64,000 bases of DNA from Psychrobacter piscatorii (GCF_904846415.1 NZ_CAJHAR010000008.1:62001-126000); one strand, 5' to 3'. Numbered from the stretch's first letter, positions 37,352 through 46,512 are shown. The notes: a model not told the origin generated them from the sequence alone. Numbers and translations are program-made.

Positions 37352-38437
37352 ATGTTCTCATCGACTAAGCTTACTGCCACAAAGGCTCGTTCTACGGAAA
37401 CTAGTACAGCAATAGACAGCCCATCTTCAGCAAATGGTCAGCATTCAGCTGCTGCCCAAAGTCAGTTGGCAAAATTTTGGGCATGGATAGCTGCGCATCC
37501 GAAATCTATTGCAGCCATTATTCTACTGATCTCGATGACCTTGTTTATGACACTCAATGTCAATGGCTATTGGGACTTTGCGTTACCATTACGCGGCAAG
37601 AAATTACTGGCACTGATGGTGGTTGGCTATGCGATTGGCGTGTCGACGTTACTGTTTCAGACGTTGACTCATAATCCAATTCTAACGCCCTCCCTACTCG
37701 GGTTTGATTCACTCTATGTTCTGTTGCAGAGCTTACTGGTTTTCTTTTTAGGGGCGATTAGTTTTACCAGTCTCGATCCTATTGCCAAATTCACGCTAGA
37801 GATTGTCCTGATGTTTGGGGCATCTTTATTATTATTTAAGCTATTATTTTCTAAAAGCAGTCAGGATCTGACACGCTTGATATTGGTGGGCGTTATCTTT
37901 GGCGTGTTGTTCCGCAGTTTATCCGCACTCATTGCACGGCTGATTAACCCTGATGATTTTGTGGTCGTACAATCTGCTAGCTACGCACAGTTCAATACCG
38001 TCAATCCTCAGCTATTAGGCATTAGCCTATTTATCTGTGTCATCACTGCGGTGTTTGTGTGGCGCTGGCGCTACCAATGCGATGTGTTAATGCTCGGACA
38101 AGCCCAAGCCATCAACCTTGGTATCAATTATCAACGTCTGGCATTTGGTCTATTAACCATCATCGCTGTACTGGTCGCCACTGCGACTGCCTTGGTCGGT
38201 CCAGTAACCTTTTTTGGTCTATTGGTTTGTGCATTGACCAATCGTATGGCACGCCATATGTATCACACCGAGCGGCTGATATTGGTCAGTTTGGTCGCCA
38301 TGATTTGTCTGGTACTTGGTCAAACATTCTTTGAGCAAGTGCTGGACATGGCAGGCGTATTGTCCGTCGTAATAGAGCTAGCAGGCGGCCTCGTGTTCTT
38401 GGCATTGATATTTATGTCTCAGCGTCGCTCGTTATAA
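37352..38437 (+). CDS. Siderophore ABC transporter permease 2 (FecCD family)
   Basis: A 361-residue polytopic permease, partner of the preceding gene. After a 45-residue Ser/Thr/Ala-rich tail it has about nine helices. KLLALMVVGYAIGVSTLLFQ and TLTHNPILTPSLLGFDSLYV match the GxxLQxxxxNPLAxPxxLG family pattern, and LVGPVTFFGLLVCALTNRMA is the ATPase-coupling loop. TAGGA lies seven bases before the ATG. The RxPR motif of permease 1 is replaced here by LRGKK, which fits the second half of FatCD/VctDG-type pairs. Confidence 0.9.
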   Translation: MFSSTKLTATKARSTETSTAIDSPSSANGQHSAAAQSQLAKFWAWIAAHPKSIAAIILLISMTLFMTLNVNGYWDFALPLRGKKLLALMVVGYAIGVSTLLFQTLTHNPILTPSLLGFDSLYVLLQSLLVFFLGAISFTSLDPIAKFTLEIVLMFGASLLLFKLLFSKSSQDLTRLILVGVIFGVLFRSLSALIARLINPDDFVVVQSASYAQFNTVNPQLLGISLFICVITAVFVWRWRYQCDVLMLGQAQAINLGINYQRLAFGLLTIIAVLVATATALVGPVTFFGLLVCALTNRMARHMYHTERLILVSLVAMICLVLGQTFFEQVLDMAGVLSVVIELAGGLVFLALIFMSQRRSL

Positions 38438-38496
38438 CCACTTAGTTGATACTGTTAATAAAGAAAACCCTAAGACTTCTTAAAATAAGACTCGCT

Positions 38497-39267
38497 ATGA
38501 TTCAACTGAATAATATCTCCCATCATATTGGCAAACAACAGATATTGCATGACATTACGCTATCCTTGCCGACTGCGCAGGTGATCGCGTTGATTGGCCC
38601 CAATGGCGCTGGAAAATCGACGCTGTTTTCTGTCATGGCACGCTTGCAACCGTTACAAGCTGGGCAAGTAAGCTTTGCTGTAGATAATGAGGAACGTGAT
38701 ATTGTCAGCTGTCAGGCGCGCACACTGGCCAAGACGGTCGCGATGCTCGGACAAGACAATCATGTACAAGGACGACTGCGCGTGCATGAGCTGCTGATGT
38801 TTGGTCGTTACCCTTATCATCAAGGGCAACCAACCGCAGAAGATCAGCAAAAAGTAAAAGAAATCCTCGAGCGCTTTGAGCTGGAGCCACTTGCTGAGCG
38901 TTTCTTGTCAACACTATCAGGTGGACAGCGTCAGCGCGTGCTGATCGCGATGATTGTCTGCCAAGACACGCCTTATCTATTGCTCGATGAGCCACTGAAC
39001 AACCTAGATATGTATCATGCTGGTCGGCTGATGCGTGAGCTACGCCAGCTTAGCCATAATCAGCAAAAAACCGTGGTAATTGTCCTGCATGATATCAACC
39101 AAGCGGCACAGTTTGCCGATACAGTGGTTACGATGAAAGCAGGAGAAGTGACGGCGGTTGGTCGCCCTGCTGATGTTATTACTCAAGAAACGATGAAAGA
39201 TCTGTACAACGTTGATGTCACTGTCCTAAGTCATCAGGGTCGTCCAGTGATTGTTGATACGGTTTAA
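38497..39267 (+). CDS. Siderophore ABC transporter ATP-binding protein (FecE/FatE type)
   Basis: A 256-residue ATPase that powers the two permeases. Walker A is GPNGAGKSTLF near residue 37, the signature LSTLSGGQRQRVLIAM near residue 140, Walker B YLLLDEPLNNLD, and the switch His in VVIVLHDINQAAQFAD. The start ATG at 38497 opens with MIQLNNISHHIG, standard for the family. An in-frame TTG at 38446 adds a run of basic residues and is less likely. The gene lies 59 bases after permease 2, which supports one operon. Confidence 0.93.
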   Translation: MIQLNNISHHIGKQQILHDITLSLPTAQVIALIGPNGAGKSTLFSVMARLQPLQAGQVSFAVDNEERDIVSCQARTLAKTVAMLGQDNHVQGRLRVHELLMFGRYPYHQGQPTAEDQQKVKEILERFELEPLAERFLSTLSGGQRQRVLIAMIVCQDTPYLLLDEPLNNLDMYHAGRLMRELRQLSHNQQKTVVIVLHDINQAAQFADTVVTMKAGEVTAVGRPADVITQETMKDLYNVDVTVLSHQGRPVIVDTV

Positions 39268-39302
39268 GTACAGCATTTCGCAAACAACAGAAGAAATTAT
39301 CG

Positions 39303-39626
39303 ATGCATAAAGCGCTATTAAATAATCGATGGATAAACTACAAAAACCTGTCTCTATTAATTTTAGTGATTAGCTTTTGCCTGTCCATTTATTACGCTTT
39401 AAATAAAGAGGTGTCAGATACCTTTTTTTGGTTAGGAATGACTTTATATGTTCTAAGATTAGTGGTTATTCCTATGGATTTTACTCAAGATATTGCTTCA
39501 GTAAATTACACAAAAAACTATGACGAAAATAATGGTTGGCATAGGTGGGTCATGCTAGGTGAAAAGTTTGCTTGCTGCATTTTCACTGTTTGCATAGCAT
39601 ACGACATATTTTTATTATTAAAGTGA
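39303..39626 (+). CDS. Small hypothetical membrane protein in the iron island
   Basis: A 107-residue protein with three likely membrane helices (LSLLILVISFCLSIYYAL, TFFWLGMTLYVLRLVVIP, FACCIFTVCIAYDIFLLL) and a short hydrophilic loop with Asn and Lys between helices two and three. It is AT-rich relative to the ABC genes and has only a weak ribosome site (AGAAG). It starts 36 bases after the ATPase stop, so it could be the last gene of the transporter operon or a separate unit. I recognise no family. Confidence 0.6.
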   Translation: MHKALLNNRWINYKNLSLLILVISFCLSIYYALNKEVSDTFFWLGMTLYVLRLVVIPMDFTQDIASVNYTKNYDENNGWHRWVMLGEKFACCIFTVCIAYDIFLLLK

Positions 39627-39630
39627 TAAC

Positions 39631-39682
39631 TAGGGTATGGTTTTCATTTAGTAAATAAGGATCTAAATGAAAACACACCCTA
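39631..39682. terminator. Convergent hairpin between the iron ABC operon and the PepSY gene
   Basis: TAGGGTATGGTTTTCATTTAG (39631-39651) pairs with CTAAATGAAAACACACCCTA (39663-39682) with one bulge. The end TAGGGTRTG resembles the TAGGGCGTG motif found elsewhere in the window. It probably ends transcription from both sides, although the U runs are short. Confidence 0.6.
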
Positions 39683-39696
39683 AGAATATAAATACA

Positions 39697-41037
39697 TCAT
39701 CGGCCCTTTTGCAACGCCTTTAAACGCTGCTGTCGGCCTTTCCACCAGAGATACACACCTGTCCCTGATAGCACCGTAACTGCCAGTCCAATCATTGCCA
39801 AAAATGCTTGATACAGTCGATGGCTCCAACCTTGACCGATATGTCCCATATGCAGCGTTGACAGCCATTGGTCTACTTTGTTACCAAAACCGCTTTGATA
39901 ACCGAAATGAACACGCGCAACCTCTCCTGTGGCAGCATCAACCGTAATAGATGACGCGCCGCCGTGTGTACCAATATCTCTGTCTGTTTTGAAACGCATC
40001 TGCCATTGCTCGTCCTCTGCAACCCAGCGGATACCCAATAACTGCTGTACAGCCGTGCCATTCTGCCGCGCCGCAATATCGGCTTGGGCACTCAGATAGG
40101 CAATGCTATTGCTCTTATTGACTATTTGAGCGGTGGCGTCCGCTGTATTGCGGATATCGTTAACAGTCGTATTTGAGTTTATAGACTTATCTACCCTACC
40201 CTGATTTTCTACTGTTTTATTCGGTTCAGGCTTGGTTGGCGGTCGCCCTCTTTCTCTTGGCGTCAGACCGACCACTGCCTGCATGACAGGCTGATAAACG
40301 GGTTTTAGATTAAACCCAACGCTCGACCAAGCGATGACAAATAGCATAACCCATAGCCACAGACCAAACGCATGGTGCAAATCATAGTTCAGCTTAAAGG
40401 TATTGGTTTTGCGGCGAATTTTCCATGCAGGTAGCCAGCGTTTAAACAGCGAGGCGCGTTTTTTGCTAGAGACTTGTTTTGACTGACTCGATTTGACTGC
40501 TCGAGGAAAGGTCAAATAAAAGCCAATAAAACAATTAATCGTCCATACCAATGAGACAATGCCCAAGACCCATTTACCAATATCACCAAGCAATAAGTCG
40601 CGATGCAACCAAAACACTTTCCACATGGTGTTGTGCCATGCCCAAGTATCTTTATTCCGTGTGCCGATGATGTCGCCAGTATGAGGGTCAACATAAACCT
40701 CATGAAAGGTTGGCTCAGGTGCGTCTGAACTGGCATTACCGCGCCATCTGTCTACAGCAAATACAACCGATTTACCGTCATCAATAGCGGTTGGCATACT
40801 AGAAAATGTGTAATCGGGATACGTCGTTATTACTGTGTCATGTAGCGCGGCGATAGATCGTAGCGGCGTGTTTTGCTTCTCGATATAAGCCAGCTTATGA
40901 TTAAACACATCATCAAGCTCATGATGAAAAGCGAGCAGCACACCCGTGAGACTGGCAATGATTAAAAAGGCTGCCATAGCAAGCCCCGTATAACGGTGAA
41001 TCCACAAGCAGGCTTGGCGAGGATTGAATGTAATCAT
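39697..41037 (-). CDS. PepSY-domain membrane protein, possible ferric reductase
   Basis: A 446-residue inner-membrane protein of the PepSY_TM family. Helix one carries HRYTGLAMAAFLIIASLTGV with conserved His. The block WHNTMWKVFWLHRDLLLG precedes helix two, FGLWLWVMLFVIAWSSVGF forms helix three, and RLYQAFLAMIGLAVTVLSG the last. A PepSY-like periplasmic domain and a variable Asn/Thr-rich loop lie between them. Members next to siderophore receptors are thought to help reduce or release iron. The stop lies near a shared hairpin; the receptor gene lies upstream on the same strand with a 163-base gap, so the two could share a transcript. Confidence 0.85.
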   Translation of the reverse strand: MITFNPRQACLWIHRYTGLAMAAFLIIASLTGVLLAFHHELDDVFNHKLAYIEKQNTPLRSIAALHDTVITTYPDYTFSSMPTAIDDGKSVVFAVDRWRGNASSDAPEPTFHEVYVDPHTGDIIGTRNKDTWAWHNTMWKVFWLHRDLLLGDIGKWVLGIVSLVWTINCFIGFYLTFPRAVKSSQSKQVSSKKRASLFKRWLPAWKIRRKTNTFKLNYDLHHAFGLWLWVMLFVIAWSSVGFNLKPVYQPVMQAVVGLTPRERGRPPTKPEPNKTVENQGRVDKSINSNTTVNDIRNTADATAQIVNKSNSIAYLSAQADIAARQNGTAVQQLLGIRWVAEDEQWQMRFKTDRDIGTHGGASSITVDAATGEVARVHFGYQSGFGNKVDQWLSTLHMGHIGQGWSHRLYQAFLAMIGLAVTVLSGTGVYLWWKGRQQRLKALQKGR

Positions 41038-41200
41038 GGGTCTTGGTTCTTTATTATATGTTGTTTGGGTAGGTATTTATCAGTTAGCACTTCATTACTG
41101 CTATAGCCAATCCAAAAGCCAGTAGGCAATAAAAAGCCAGCTCCCATATACAGACAGCTGACTCTATAAGTACGATTAGACTCAAACCAGATAAGCTATA

Positions 41201-43288
41201 TTAAAACTGATACGTTAAAGACGTTTTGATATTACGTCCCATTTCAAAATCAGTATAGGCATCATCGATAGAGTTGCGCGATGCATGGCTTGCATAAGTC
41301 TCATCAAAGATATTGTATACACCTAGCGTGGCTTTTAGACCTTCGATTTGAGTTGGCGCATAAGTCATAAAGATATCATGCACGTCATAGCCTGGTTTTT
41401 CGTTGTCATCACCAGCGGTATTCGGTGTCACATCGGCGACATAAGTACTGCGCCAGCCAAGCTCGGTAGTGCTGGTTGGAGCGTAACCAAGATTGACCAT
41501 GTACTTGTCACCAGACTCTGAGCCACTGCCACTGACAGAAGAGATATTGTAACCCGTATCTTCGCCTTTGCTACGCGCACGAGCATAGCTTAGACCCATG
41601 TTGAAGTTATCTGCTCGATAATCGGCTGATAGCTCTACGCCTTTGATCTTAAAATCTTCGTCATTATTAATGACACCTTGGCAGGCTTCAGGGGCAGCAC
41701 TTGTACCTAGTTGCCCAGTGGTACAATTCATACCAGTTCTACTGCCACCTGCACGTACGAACTCAATATAGTTTTCGATATTGGTTTCAAAGTACTTAGC
41801 GCTCAGCTTTAAAGAGTCATCAGCCATGGTCAAACCACGCAGCGTTGTCGCAATACCGACTTCTGCATTGTCACCTTCTTCTGCTTTTAGGTCATTGTTC
41901 ACATAGGTATCAACACCGTCGGAATTAAAAATCGTTTGGCTAAGATCTGGGCCATTAAATAACTGCGTATAGCTCGCAAATAGCTGGGTACGCGGTGCAA
42001 TCTCATAACTGGCAGCCAATGCGCCAACGATATTGTCGTAAGTCTTGCCAGCCGATACATACTCTGGAGACTCATAACGGTCATAACGGACACCTGGCGT
42101 TAAGCTAAGCTTGCCCATTTGCCATTGGTCTTCCAGATACACTGAAGTATTGGTTGCCTCATCAGTGCTCGCCTTGCCAAAATCGCGCGCCATCTCAGAT
42201 TCTTTTTTGTAATGCTCAACCCCAGCGATTAACTTATGAACCCCTGGTACGCCGTTGATAATACTGCTATCAACGATACTGGTGTTCTGTATTTTGCCGC
42301 CTGTGGTTTTGACTTCCGCATCAAACTCAAACCCAGGTATGCCATCAGAGTTACGCAAAATCTGTGTGCTGGTCTGATATATATTGGCGTCTACATCGAC
42401 CAACTGGTTGGCAGGACTATAAGCGTAGTCAAGCGCATAGGTATCGCGTTTGACTTCCTGCGGAATGATTGGGTTCCAGCCACCAGCAGGAAAATCTGGA
42501 CGTAATGGGAACTTGCCTTTGTTTTCGGTACGGCTAAAGCTAGCGCCTACATGATGATCACTACCGACATACGCACCCGCTTTTAATAAGATGTTTTCGC
42601 CTTCGCTGTTTTCCGTTTGGATTTTACGACCTTTACCATCTTCACCAGCGTCCGCATCACGTTTGCCATAATAAGCCAGTAAATCAACATTTTCTGTTGG
42701 CGCACCATACACAGTAGCTGAGGTTAACAGCTCATCATTGTTGCTAGCATAACCTGTATGCAGCTTAGCACCTACTTTTTGACCAGGCTTAAGTAAATCT
42801 GCCGCGTCGACTGTCTCAAAAGCAACGGCACCGCCGATAGCATCATTACCGAGCGTCACTGAGTTATTGCCCACTGACACTTCTGCTTGTTTTAGCAGAT
42901 CTGGATCAATCGTGACATCACCCATATGGTAGAACAACGCGCCTTCTTGACGTGCGCCATCAATCGTTACTTTTAGATTGGTATCATCAAGACCACGTAC
43001 ACGAATACGTTGGTTGACTGATGAGGTACCGCCTACGCTTACCCCCGGTACGACGTCCAGAAAATCGCTCAGATGGCTTGCTTGAGCCGCTGGCGTATAG
43101 TCATCTATATAGACAGAGTCTTCTTGTACACTATCGCGGACAGAGCTATTTGCTGTCACGGTAATCGTTTGCAACGTCGTATTTGGCATATCTGCTGCCG
43201 TTGCAGCACTGGCAGCTTGTGCACACAATGCCGCTGCTACACCCATAGATAGCACAGTCAATCTGCTAGATAACTTTACTTCGCGCAT
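41201..43288 (-). CDS. TonB-dependent outer-membrane receptor (FetA/VctA-like)
   Basis: A 695-residue receptor. A signal peptide (about 28 residues, ending SAATAADM) precedes TLQTITVTANSSVRD, the TonB-box region. The plug has LDVVPGVSVGGTSSVNQRI, RVRGLDDTNLKVTIDGARQE, LFYHMGDVTIDPDLLKQAEV and NDAIGGAVAFETVDA, a pattern shared with catechol-siderophore and heme receptors. The barrel ends with MGRNIKTSLTYQF, a terminal Phe. Similarity to FetA/VctA-type receptors and the linked FatB-like ABC genes favour a xenosiderophore. ATG 43288 is preceded by a weak GAGTAG. A Fur box lies at 43430-43448. Confidence 0.88.
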   Translation of the reverse strand: MREVKLSSRLTVLSMGVAAALCAQAASAATAADMPNTTLQTITVTANSSVRDSVQEDSVYIDDYTPAAQASHLSDFLDVVPGVSVGGTSSVNQRIRVRGLDDTNLKVTIDGARQEGALFYHMGDVTIDPDLLKQAEVSVGNNSVTLGNDAIGGAVAFETVDAADLLKPGQKVGAKLHTGYASNNDELLTSATVYGAPTENVDLLAYYGKRDADAGEDGKGRKIQTENSEGENILLKAGAYVGSDHHVGASFSRTENKGKFPLRPDFPAGGWNPIIPQEVKRDTYALDYAYSPANQLVDVDANIYQTSTQILRNSDGIPGFEFDAEVKTTGGKIQNTSIVDSSIINGVPGVHKLIAGVEHYKKESEMARDFGKASTDEATNTSVYLEDQWQMGKLSLTPGVRYDRYESPEYVSAGKTYDNIVGALAASYEIAPRTQLFASYTQLFNGPDLSQTIFNSDGVDTYVNNDLKAEEGDNAEVGIATTLRGLTMADDSLKLSAKYFETNIENYIEFVRAGGSRTGMNCTTGQLGTSAAPEACQGVINNDEDFKIKGVELSADYRADNFNMGLSYARARSKGEDTGYNISSVSGSGSESGDKYMVNLGYAPTSTTELGWRSTYVADVTPNTAGDDNEKPGYDVHDIFMTYAPTQIEGLKATLGVYNIFDETYASHASRNSIDDAYTDFEMGRNIKTSLTYQF

Positions 43289-43429
43289 AACACATCTACT
43301 CACTTTATTTACTGTCAAAAATTAGAATTATTTTTAAAACCTGTCATCGAATAGCCTTTAAATAGCGCCTATCAGACGATTCATTACCTTAAAAACACTC
43401 AATCATATCGTGCAAATAACACTATTAAT

Positions 43430-43448
43430 GCTAATGATAATGATTAGC
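43430..43448. promoter_or_regulatory. Fur box of the TonB-dependent receptor
   Basis: GCTAATGATAATGATTAGC matches the 19-base Fur consensus at 16 positions, counted by eye, the best Fur match in the window. It lies about 140 bases upstream of the receptor start on the minus strand. Confidence 0.78.
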
Positions 43449-43520
43449 GTTTAAATAAAGAGAGGCATAATAACTAAGTATTAACAATTTGGCAATAATT
43501 AATATCATACATTCTCAATT

Positions 43521-43534
43521 CTAGTACTTAGTAC
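43521..43534. promoter_or_regulatory. Weak TrpR-operator-like site
   Basis: CTAGTACTTAGTAC, read on the minus strand as GTACT-AAGT-ACTAG, resembles the trp operator but with a four-base instead of five-base centre. Low confidence. Confidence 0.25.
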
Positions 43535-43695
43535 GCCAAGTGAACGCAGCAATACAACGCAGCAACGCTTGGTACTAACTATAAATAGGCTATCGAATAT
43601 GATAATGACTACGAGTTGAATCTGTATCAGCAAGGCTTAAAATCATCACTTCTATAGCAGCCTGCTATTAACTTAGCTCATCACTTGTATTTCTT

Positions 43696-43710
43696 GTACT
43701 ACTGTACTAG
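43696..43710. promoter_or_regulatory. Candidate TrpR operator upstream of trpR
   Basis: GTACT-ACTGT-ACTAG has the same arrangement (GTACT, five bases, ACTAG) as the aroH and trp operators of E. coli. It lies about 79 bases before the trpR start, a sensible place for autoregulation. Confidence 0.5.
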
Positions 43711-43788
43711 AATGCTGATACAAGCCAAAAATATCATGGCTATTCTGACTGTTTTTGATTAAGACGACTGATTATAAGACGATAAATT

Positions 43789-44064
43789 ATGAGTACCGAC
43801 CCTTATCACAGCTTACTGAGTCATCTGGCAAACTGTACTGATAGCACAGAGATTGAAAAGCTACTCAGTGCCCTGCTGACGGATAAAGAGCAGCACGACA
43901 TTGCTAACCGTATTCGTATCTTTGACTTGCTTGATCGAGGTATCACGCAGCGTGACATCTCTGAGCAACTAGGCGTTGGTATCGCGACTGTCTCTCGCGG
44001 TGCTAGAGCCATGCACAGCCACGATGTAAGTGCATTGCTTGCGACCCATAGAGAACGTGCCTAA
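43789..44064 (+). CDS. trpR: Trp operon repressor
   Basis: A 91-residue all-helical, dimeric DNA-binding protein that represses trp genes when bound to tryptophan. The family pattern is clear: LLSALLTDKEQHDIANRIRI near residue 25, FDLLDRGITQRDISEQLGVG with the helix-turn-helix, and IATVSRGARAM as the recognition helix. It is slightly shorter than E. coli TrpR (108). The stop lies 87 bases before trpE in the same direction, so the repressor, its targets and one operator candidate are clustered. I see no tryptophan-rich leader peptide. Confidence 0.93.
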   Translation: MSTDPYHSLLSHLANCTDSTEIEKLLSALLTDKEQHDIANRIRIFDLLDRGITQRDISEQLGVGIATVSRGARAMHSHDVSALLATHRERA

Positions 44065-44151
44065 ACCCTCGATCCCAATACTTTCTACCCTTTTACTCAT
44101 TACTTTATTAATTGTTGATTGACACATATTTGAACCATTTTGGACTTTATT

Positions 44152-45570
44152 ATGACTGCTAGTACGCCCATACATACCCAACCTGCACCTATCGATATCC
44201 CGAGCAAACCACAGCGCATCAAGCTCACGCAAGATATCGATTTTTTTGCGCTATTCAAACGTATCGAAAGCGCTTTCGACACCTGTTATTTACTCGAATC
44301 ATTGGGTGAAGACAGTCATATCTCACGCCATCATGCCATCGGCTTTGACCCTGTGACCACCATCGCCGCTATTGACCGTAATACGCTCGCTATCACTGAC
44401 AATAAAACGACTGAAACGACTCGTTATCAAACTGACAATCCTTATCAATTGCTCCGCACCATCACACCGCAGCATGTCATTGCCCGTGATCAAAGTGGCG
44501 GTCTCGTCGGTTATTTGGGCTATGACTGTGTGAATTTTTTTGAGCCAAGCCTGACAGCCAAAGCCAGTGAAGACTTTGAGCCGTTCAAATTCGGCGTGTA
44601 TTTAGATGGATTAACGCTAGATAAGATGACCGGCGAGATTTTCTATTTTTATTATCCAACCGCTCAGCAAAACAATCGCATCGAGCAAATCAAAGCCTTA
44701 CTTGATGAGCCAGTTCCCAGCTATGAAGCGCCCACCGTTGAATTTTTGGGCGATGGTATGAGTCAAGAGGAGCATGCTAATGTGGTGATGCAGGTCAAAG
44801 AGGACATCATCTCTGGTCGTATCTTTCAGTGTGAGGTTGGGTTTAAGTCCAAATATCGTATCGCTGGCGACAAGATGCCGATTTATGAAAAACTGCGCGC
44901 GGTCAATCCGTCACCGCACATGTATTTTATGAAATTTGCTCAGCAGTGCATCATTGGCGCTTCCCCTGAGCTACTGTTTCGCTTGCGTCAGGGAGAGATG
45001 GAAACTTACCCACTCGCAGGTACTGCCAAGCGCGGCGTCGATGTGGTCGAAGACCGCAAACTTGCTCGCGCATTGCTCAACGATGACAAAGAAATTGCCG
45101 AACACAATATGCTGGTCGATTTGCATCGCAATGATATTGGCCGAGTGGCGCGATTTGGCACGGTAAAAGTGCGTAGTTTGATGGATATCAAGCGCTTCTC
45201 GCACGTACAGCATATCTCCTCTGAGATCGTCGGTATCTTGCATCCTGACGAAGATATGTTTAGCGCCCTTGCCAGCAACTTCCCCGCTGGGACGCTATCA
45301 GGTGCACCCAAAGTAGAGGCCATCAAAGTGATCAATGAGCTTGAGCCAGATGGGCGCGGTGCGTACGGCGGCGCGCTGGGGTCATTTAACTTTAATGGTG
45401 ATTGTATCTTTGCCATTCCAATTCGCAGCCTGTTTATCAGCGGTGAGTCAGCCTACGCGCAAACGTGCGGTGGCAATGTCTATGACTCAAACCCAGCGGA
45501 TGAGTATCTAGAGATTCAGCGTAAACTGTCGGCGATGAAAGTCGTACTAGACAGCTTTATGCAACCGTAA
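44152..45570 (+). CDS. trpE: Anthranilate synthase component I
   Basis: A 472-residue chorismate-utilising enzyme that makes anthranilate with TrpG, the first step of tryptophan synthesis. The core motifs are GRIFQCEVGFKSKY, SPHMYFMKFAQQCIIGASPE, METYPLAGTAKRGVDV (the Ala in PLAGT distinguishes anthranilate synthase from PabB, which has Lys), HNMLVDLHRNDIGRVA, SNFPAGTLSGAPKVEAI and YAQTCGGNVYDSNPADEYLE. It is shorter than E. coli TrpE (520). The LLESLGEDSHISRHHAIGF block is the regulatory Trp-binding region. ATG 44152 has TGGAC upstream; a TTG at 44140 is less likely. TrpG follows 72 bases on. Confidence 0.94.
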   Translation: MTASTPIHTQPAPIDIPSKPQRIKLTQDIDFFALFKRIESAFDTCYLLESLGEDSHISRHHAIGFDPVTTIAAIDRNTLAITDNKTTETTRYQTDNPYQLLRTITPQHVIARDQSGGLVGYLGYDCVNFFEPSLTAKASEDFEPFKFGVYLDGLTLDKMTGEIFYFYYPTAQQNNRIEQIKALLDEPVPSYEAPTVEFLGDGMSQEEHANVVMQVKEDIISGRIFQCEVGFKSKYRIAGDKMPIYEKLRAVNPSPHMYFMKFAQQCIIGASPELLFRLRQGEMETYPLAGTAKRGVDVVEDRKLARALLNDDKEIAEHNMLVDLHRNDIGRVARFGTVKVRSLMDIKRFSHVQHISSEIVGILHPDEDMFSALASNFPAGTLSGAPKVEAIKVINELEPDGRGAYGGALGSFNFNGDCIFAIPIRSLFISGESAYAQTCGGNVYDSNPADEYLEIQRKLSAMKVVLDSFMQP

Positions 45571-45642
45571 TTGCTACCAGAAGTACTGTGTAAATCGACC
45601 ATATTTTACCTAGCTATATTCTTACAAAAGAGTTTATGACCC

Positions 45643-46290
45643 ATGAATGTTTTAATTATCGATAACTACGACTCGTTTACCTTCAATCTCTACCAATATG
45701 TCGGCGAGATTTTGCAAACCTTGAGCGATGATAAAGAAACCAGCGTCATCGTTAAGCGCAATAATGAAATCACCCTTGCAGATGTGGAAGCAATGAATCT
45801 GGATAGAATCATCATTTCACCTGGCCCTGGCTCCCCTGATGATCCCGCTTACTTTGGTATCTGTAGTGAGGTCATCGGGAAACTGGGTAAAACTGTGCCG
45901 CTACTGGGCGTATGCCTCGGTATGCAAGGCATCGCTCATGTCTTTGGCGGCGATGTAATACGTGCCAGTGTGCCAATGCATGGCAAGGTATCATCGATTC
46001 GCCATGATGGTAAGGGTATTTATCAAGGATTACCGCAAGAGCTTGAGATCATGCGCTATCATTCACTGGTGGTAAAAGCCGATACGATCCCAAGCTGCCT
46101 GACGATTACCTCAGTCGTCGCCAATGACGAGCGAGCGACATTAAGCTTCGATGAGTCTGCGCTGACGGGCGATGAGATTATGGGACTAAAGCATAAAGAC
46201 TATCCGATACAAGGCGTGCAATTTCACCCAGAATCTTTTGCCACTGAAGGTGCTAAGCGTTTGCTAAGTAACTTTCTATTGCAGGTGTAA
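45643..46290 (+). CDS. trpG: Anthranilate synthase component II (glutamine amidotransferase)
   Basis: A 215-residue class I glutaminase that supplies ammonia to TrpE. Motifs: NVLIIDNYDSFTFNLYQYVG at the start, RIIISPGPGSPDDPAYFG, the catalytic Cys in PLLGVCLGMQGIAHVFGG near residue 89, MRYHSLVV, and the His-Glu pair in IQGVQFHPESFATEGAKRLL near residue 195. It is not fused to trpD, unlike the enterobacterial gene. A terminator follows, so the unit ends here and trpDC must lie elsewhere. The possibility of a shared role with PabB (folate) cannot be excluded for this subunit. Confidence 0.94.
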   Translation: MNVLIIDNYDSFTFNLYQYVGEILQTLSDDKETSVIVKRNNEITLADVEAMNLDRIIISPGPGSPDDPAYFGICSEVIGKLGKTVPLLGVCLGMQGIAHVFGGDVIRASVPMHGKVSSIRHDGKGIYQGLPQELEIMRYHSLVVKADTIPSCLTITSVVANDERATLSFDESALTGDEIMGLKHKDYPIQGVQFHPESFATEGAKRLLSNFLLQV

Positions 46291-46397
46291 GCGCTACTAT
46301 CCAGCCACGCCTTCCATTTTAAATGACAGTCGATTAAATTTAGACCACGCCCTAGTAGCAGTTTACGATCTTTTAATGATAGACTTAAAAAACCAAC

Positions 46398-46427
46398 AAA
46401 AGACAGCCCTTGAACCGGTTGTCTTTT
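46398..46427 (+). terminator. Terminator of the trpEG unit
   Basis: AAAAGACAGCC (46398-46408) pairs with GGTTGTCTTTT (46417-46427) with one G-U wobble and a short loop, ending in CTT and T-rich sequence. It lies about 108 bases after trpG. Confidence 0.75.
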
Positions 46428-46512
46428 CTTATTGCAGTATGGCTTGGCGCGCTTACATCACAAGCGCTCTAGCAATAACCCAATGTCATTTAGATCGTAA
46501 GAAGAAACCACT

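Larger units (their letters stand above)
43289..43788. other. Divergent regulatory region between the receptor and trpR
   Basis: About 500 bases. It holds the Fur box of the receptor (43430-43448) and two TrpR-operator-like sites (43521-43534 and 43696-43710). No gene is supported. Confidence 0.6.
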
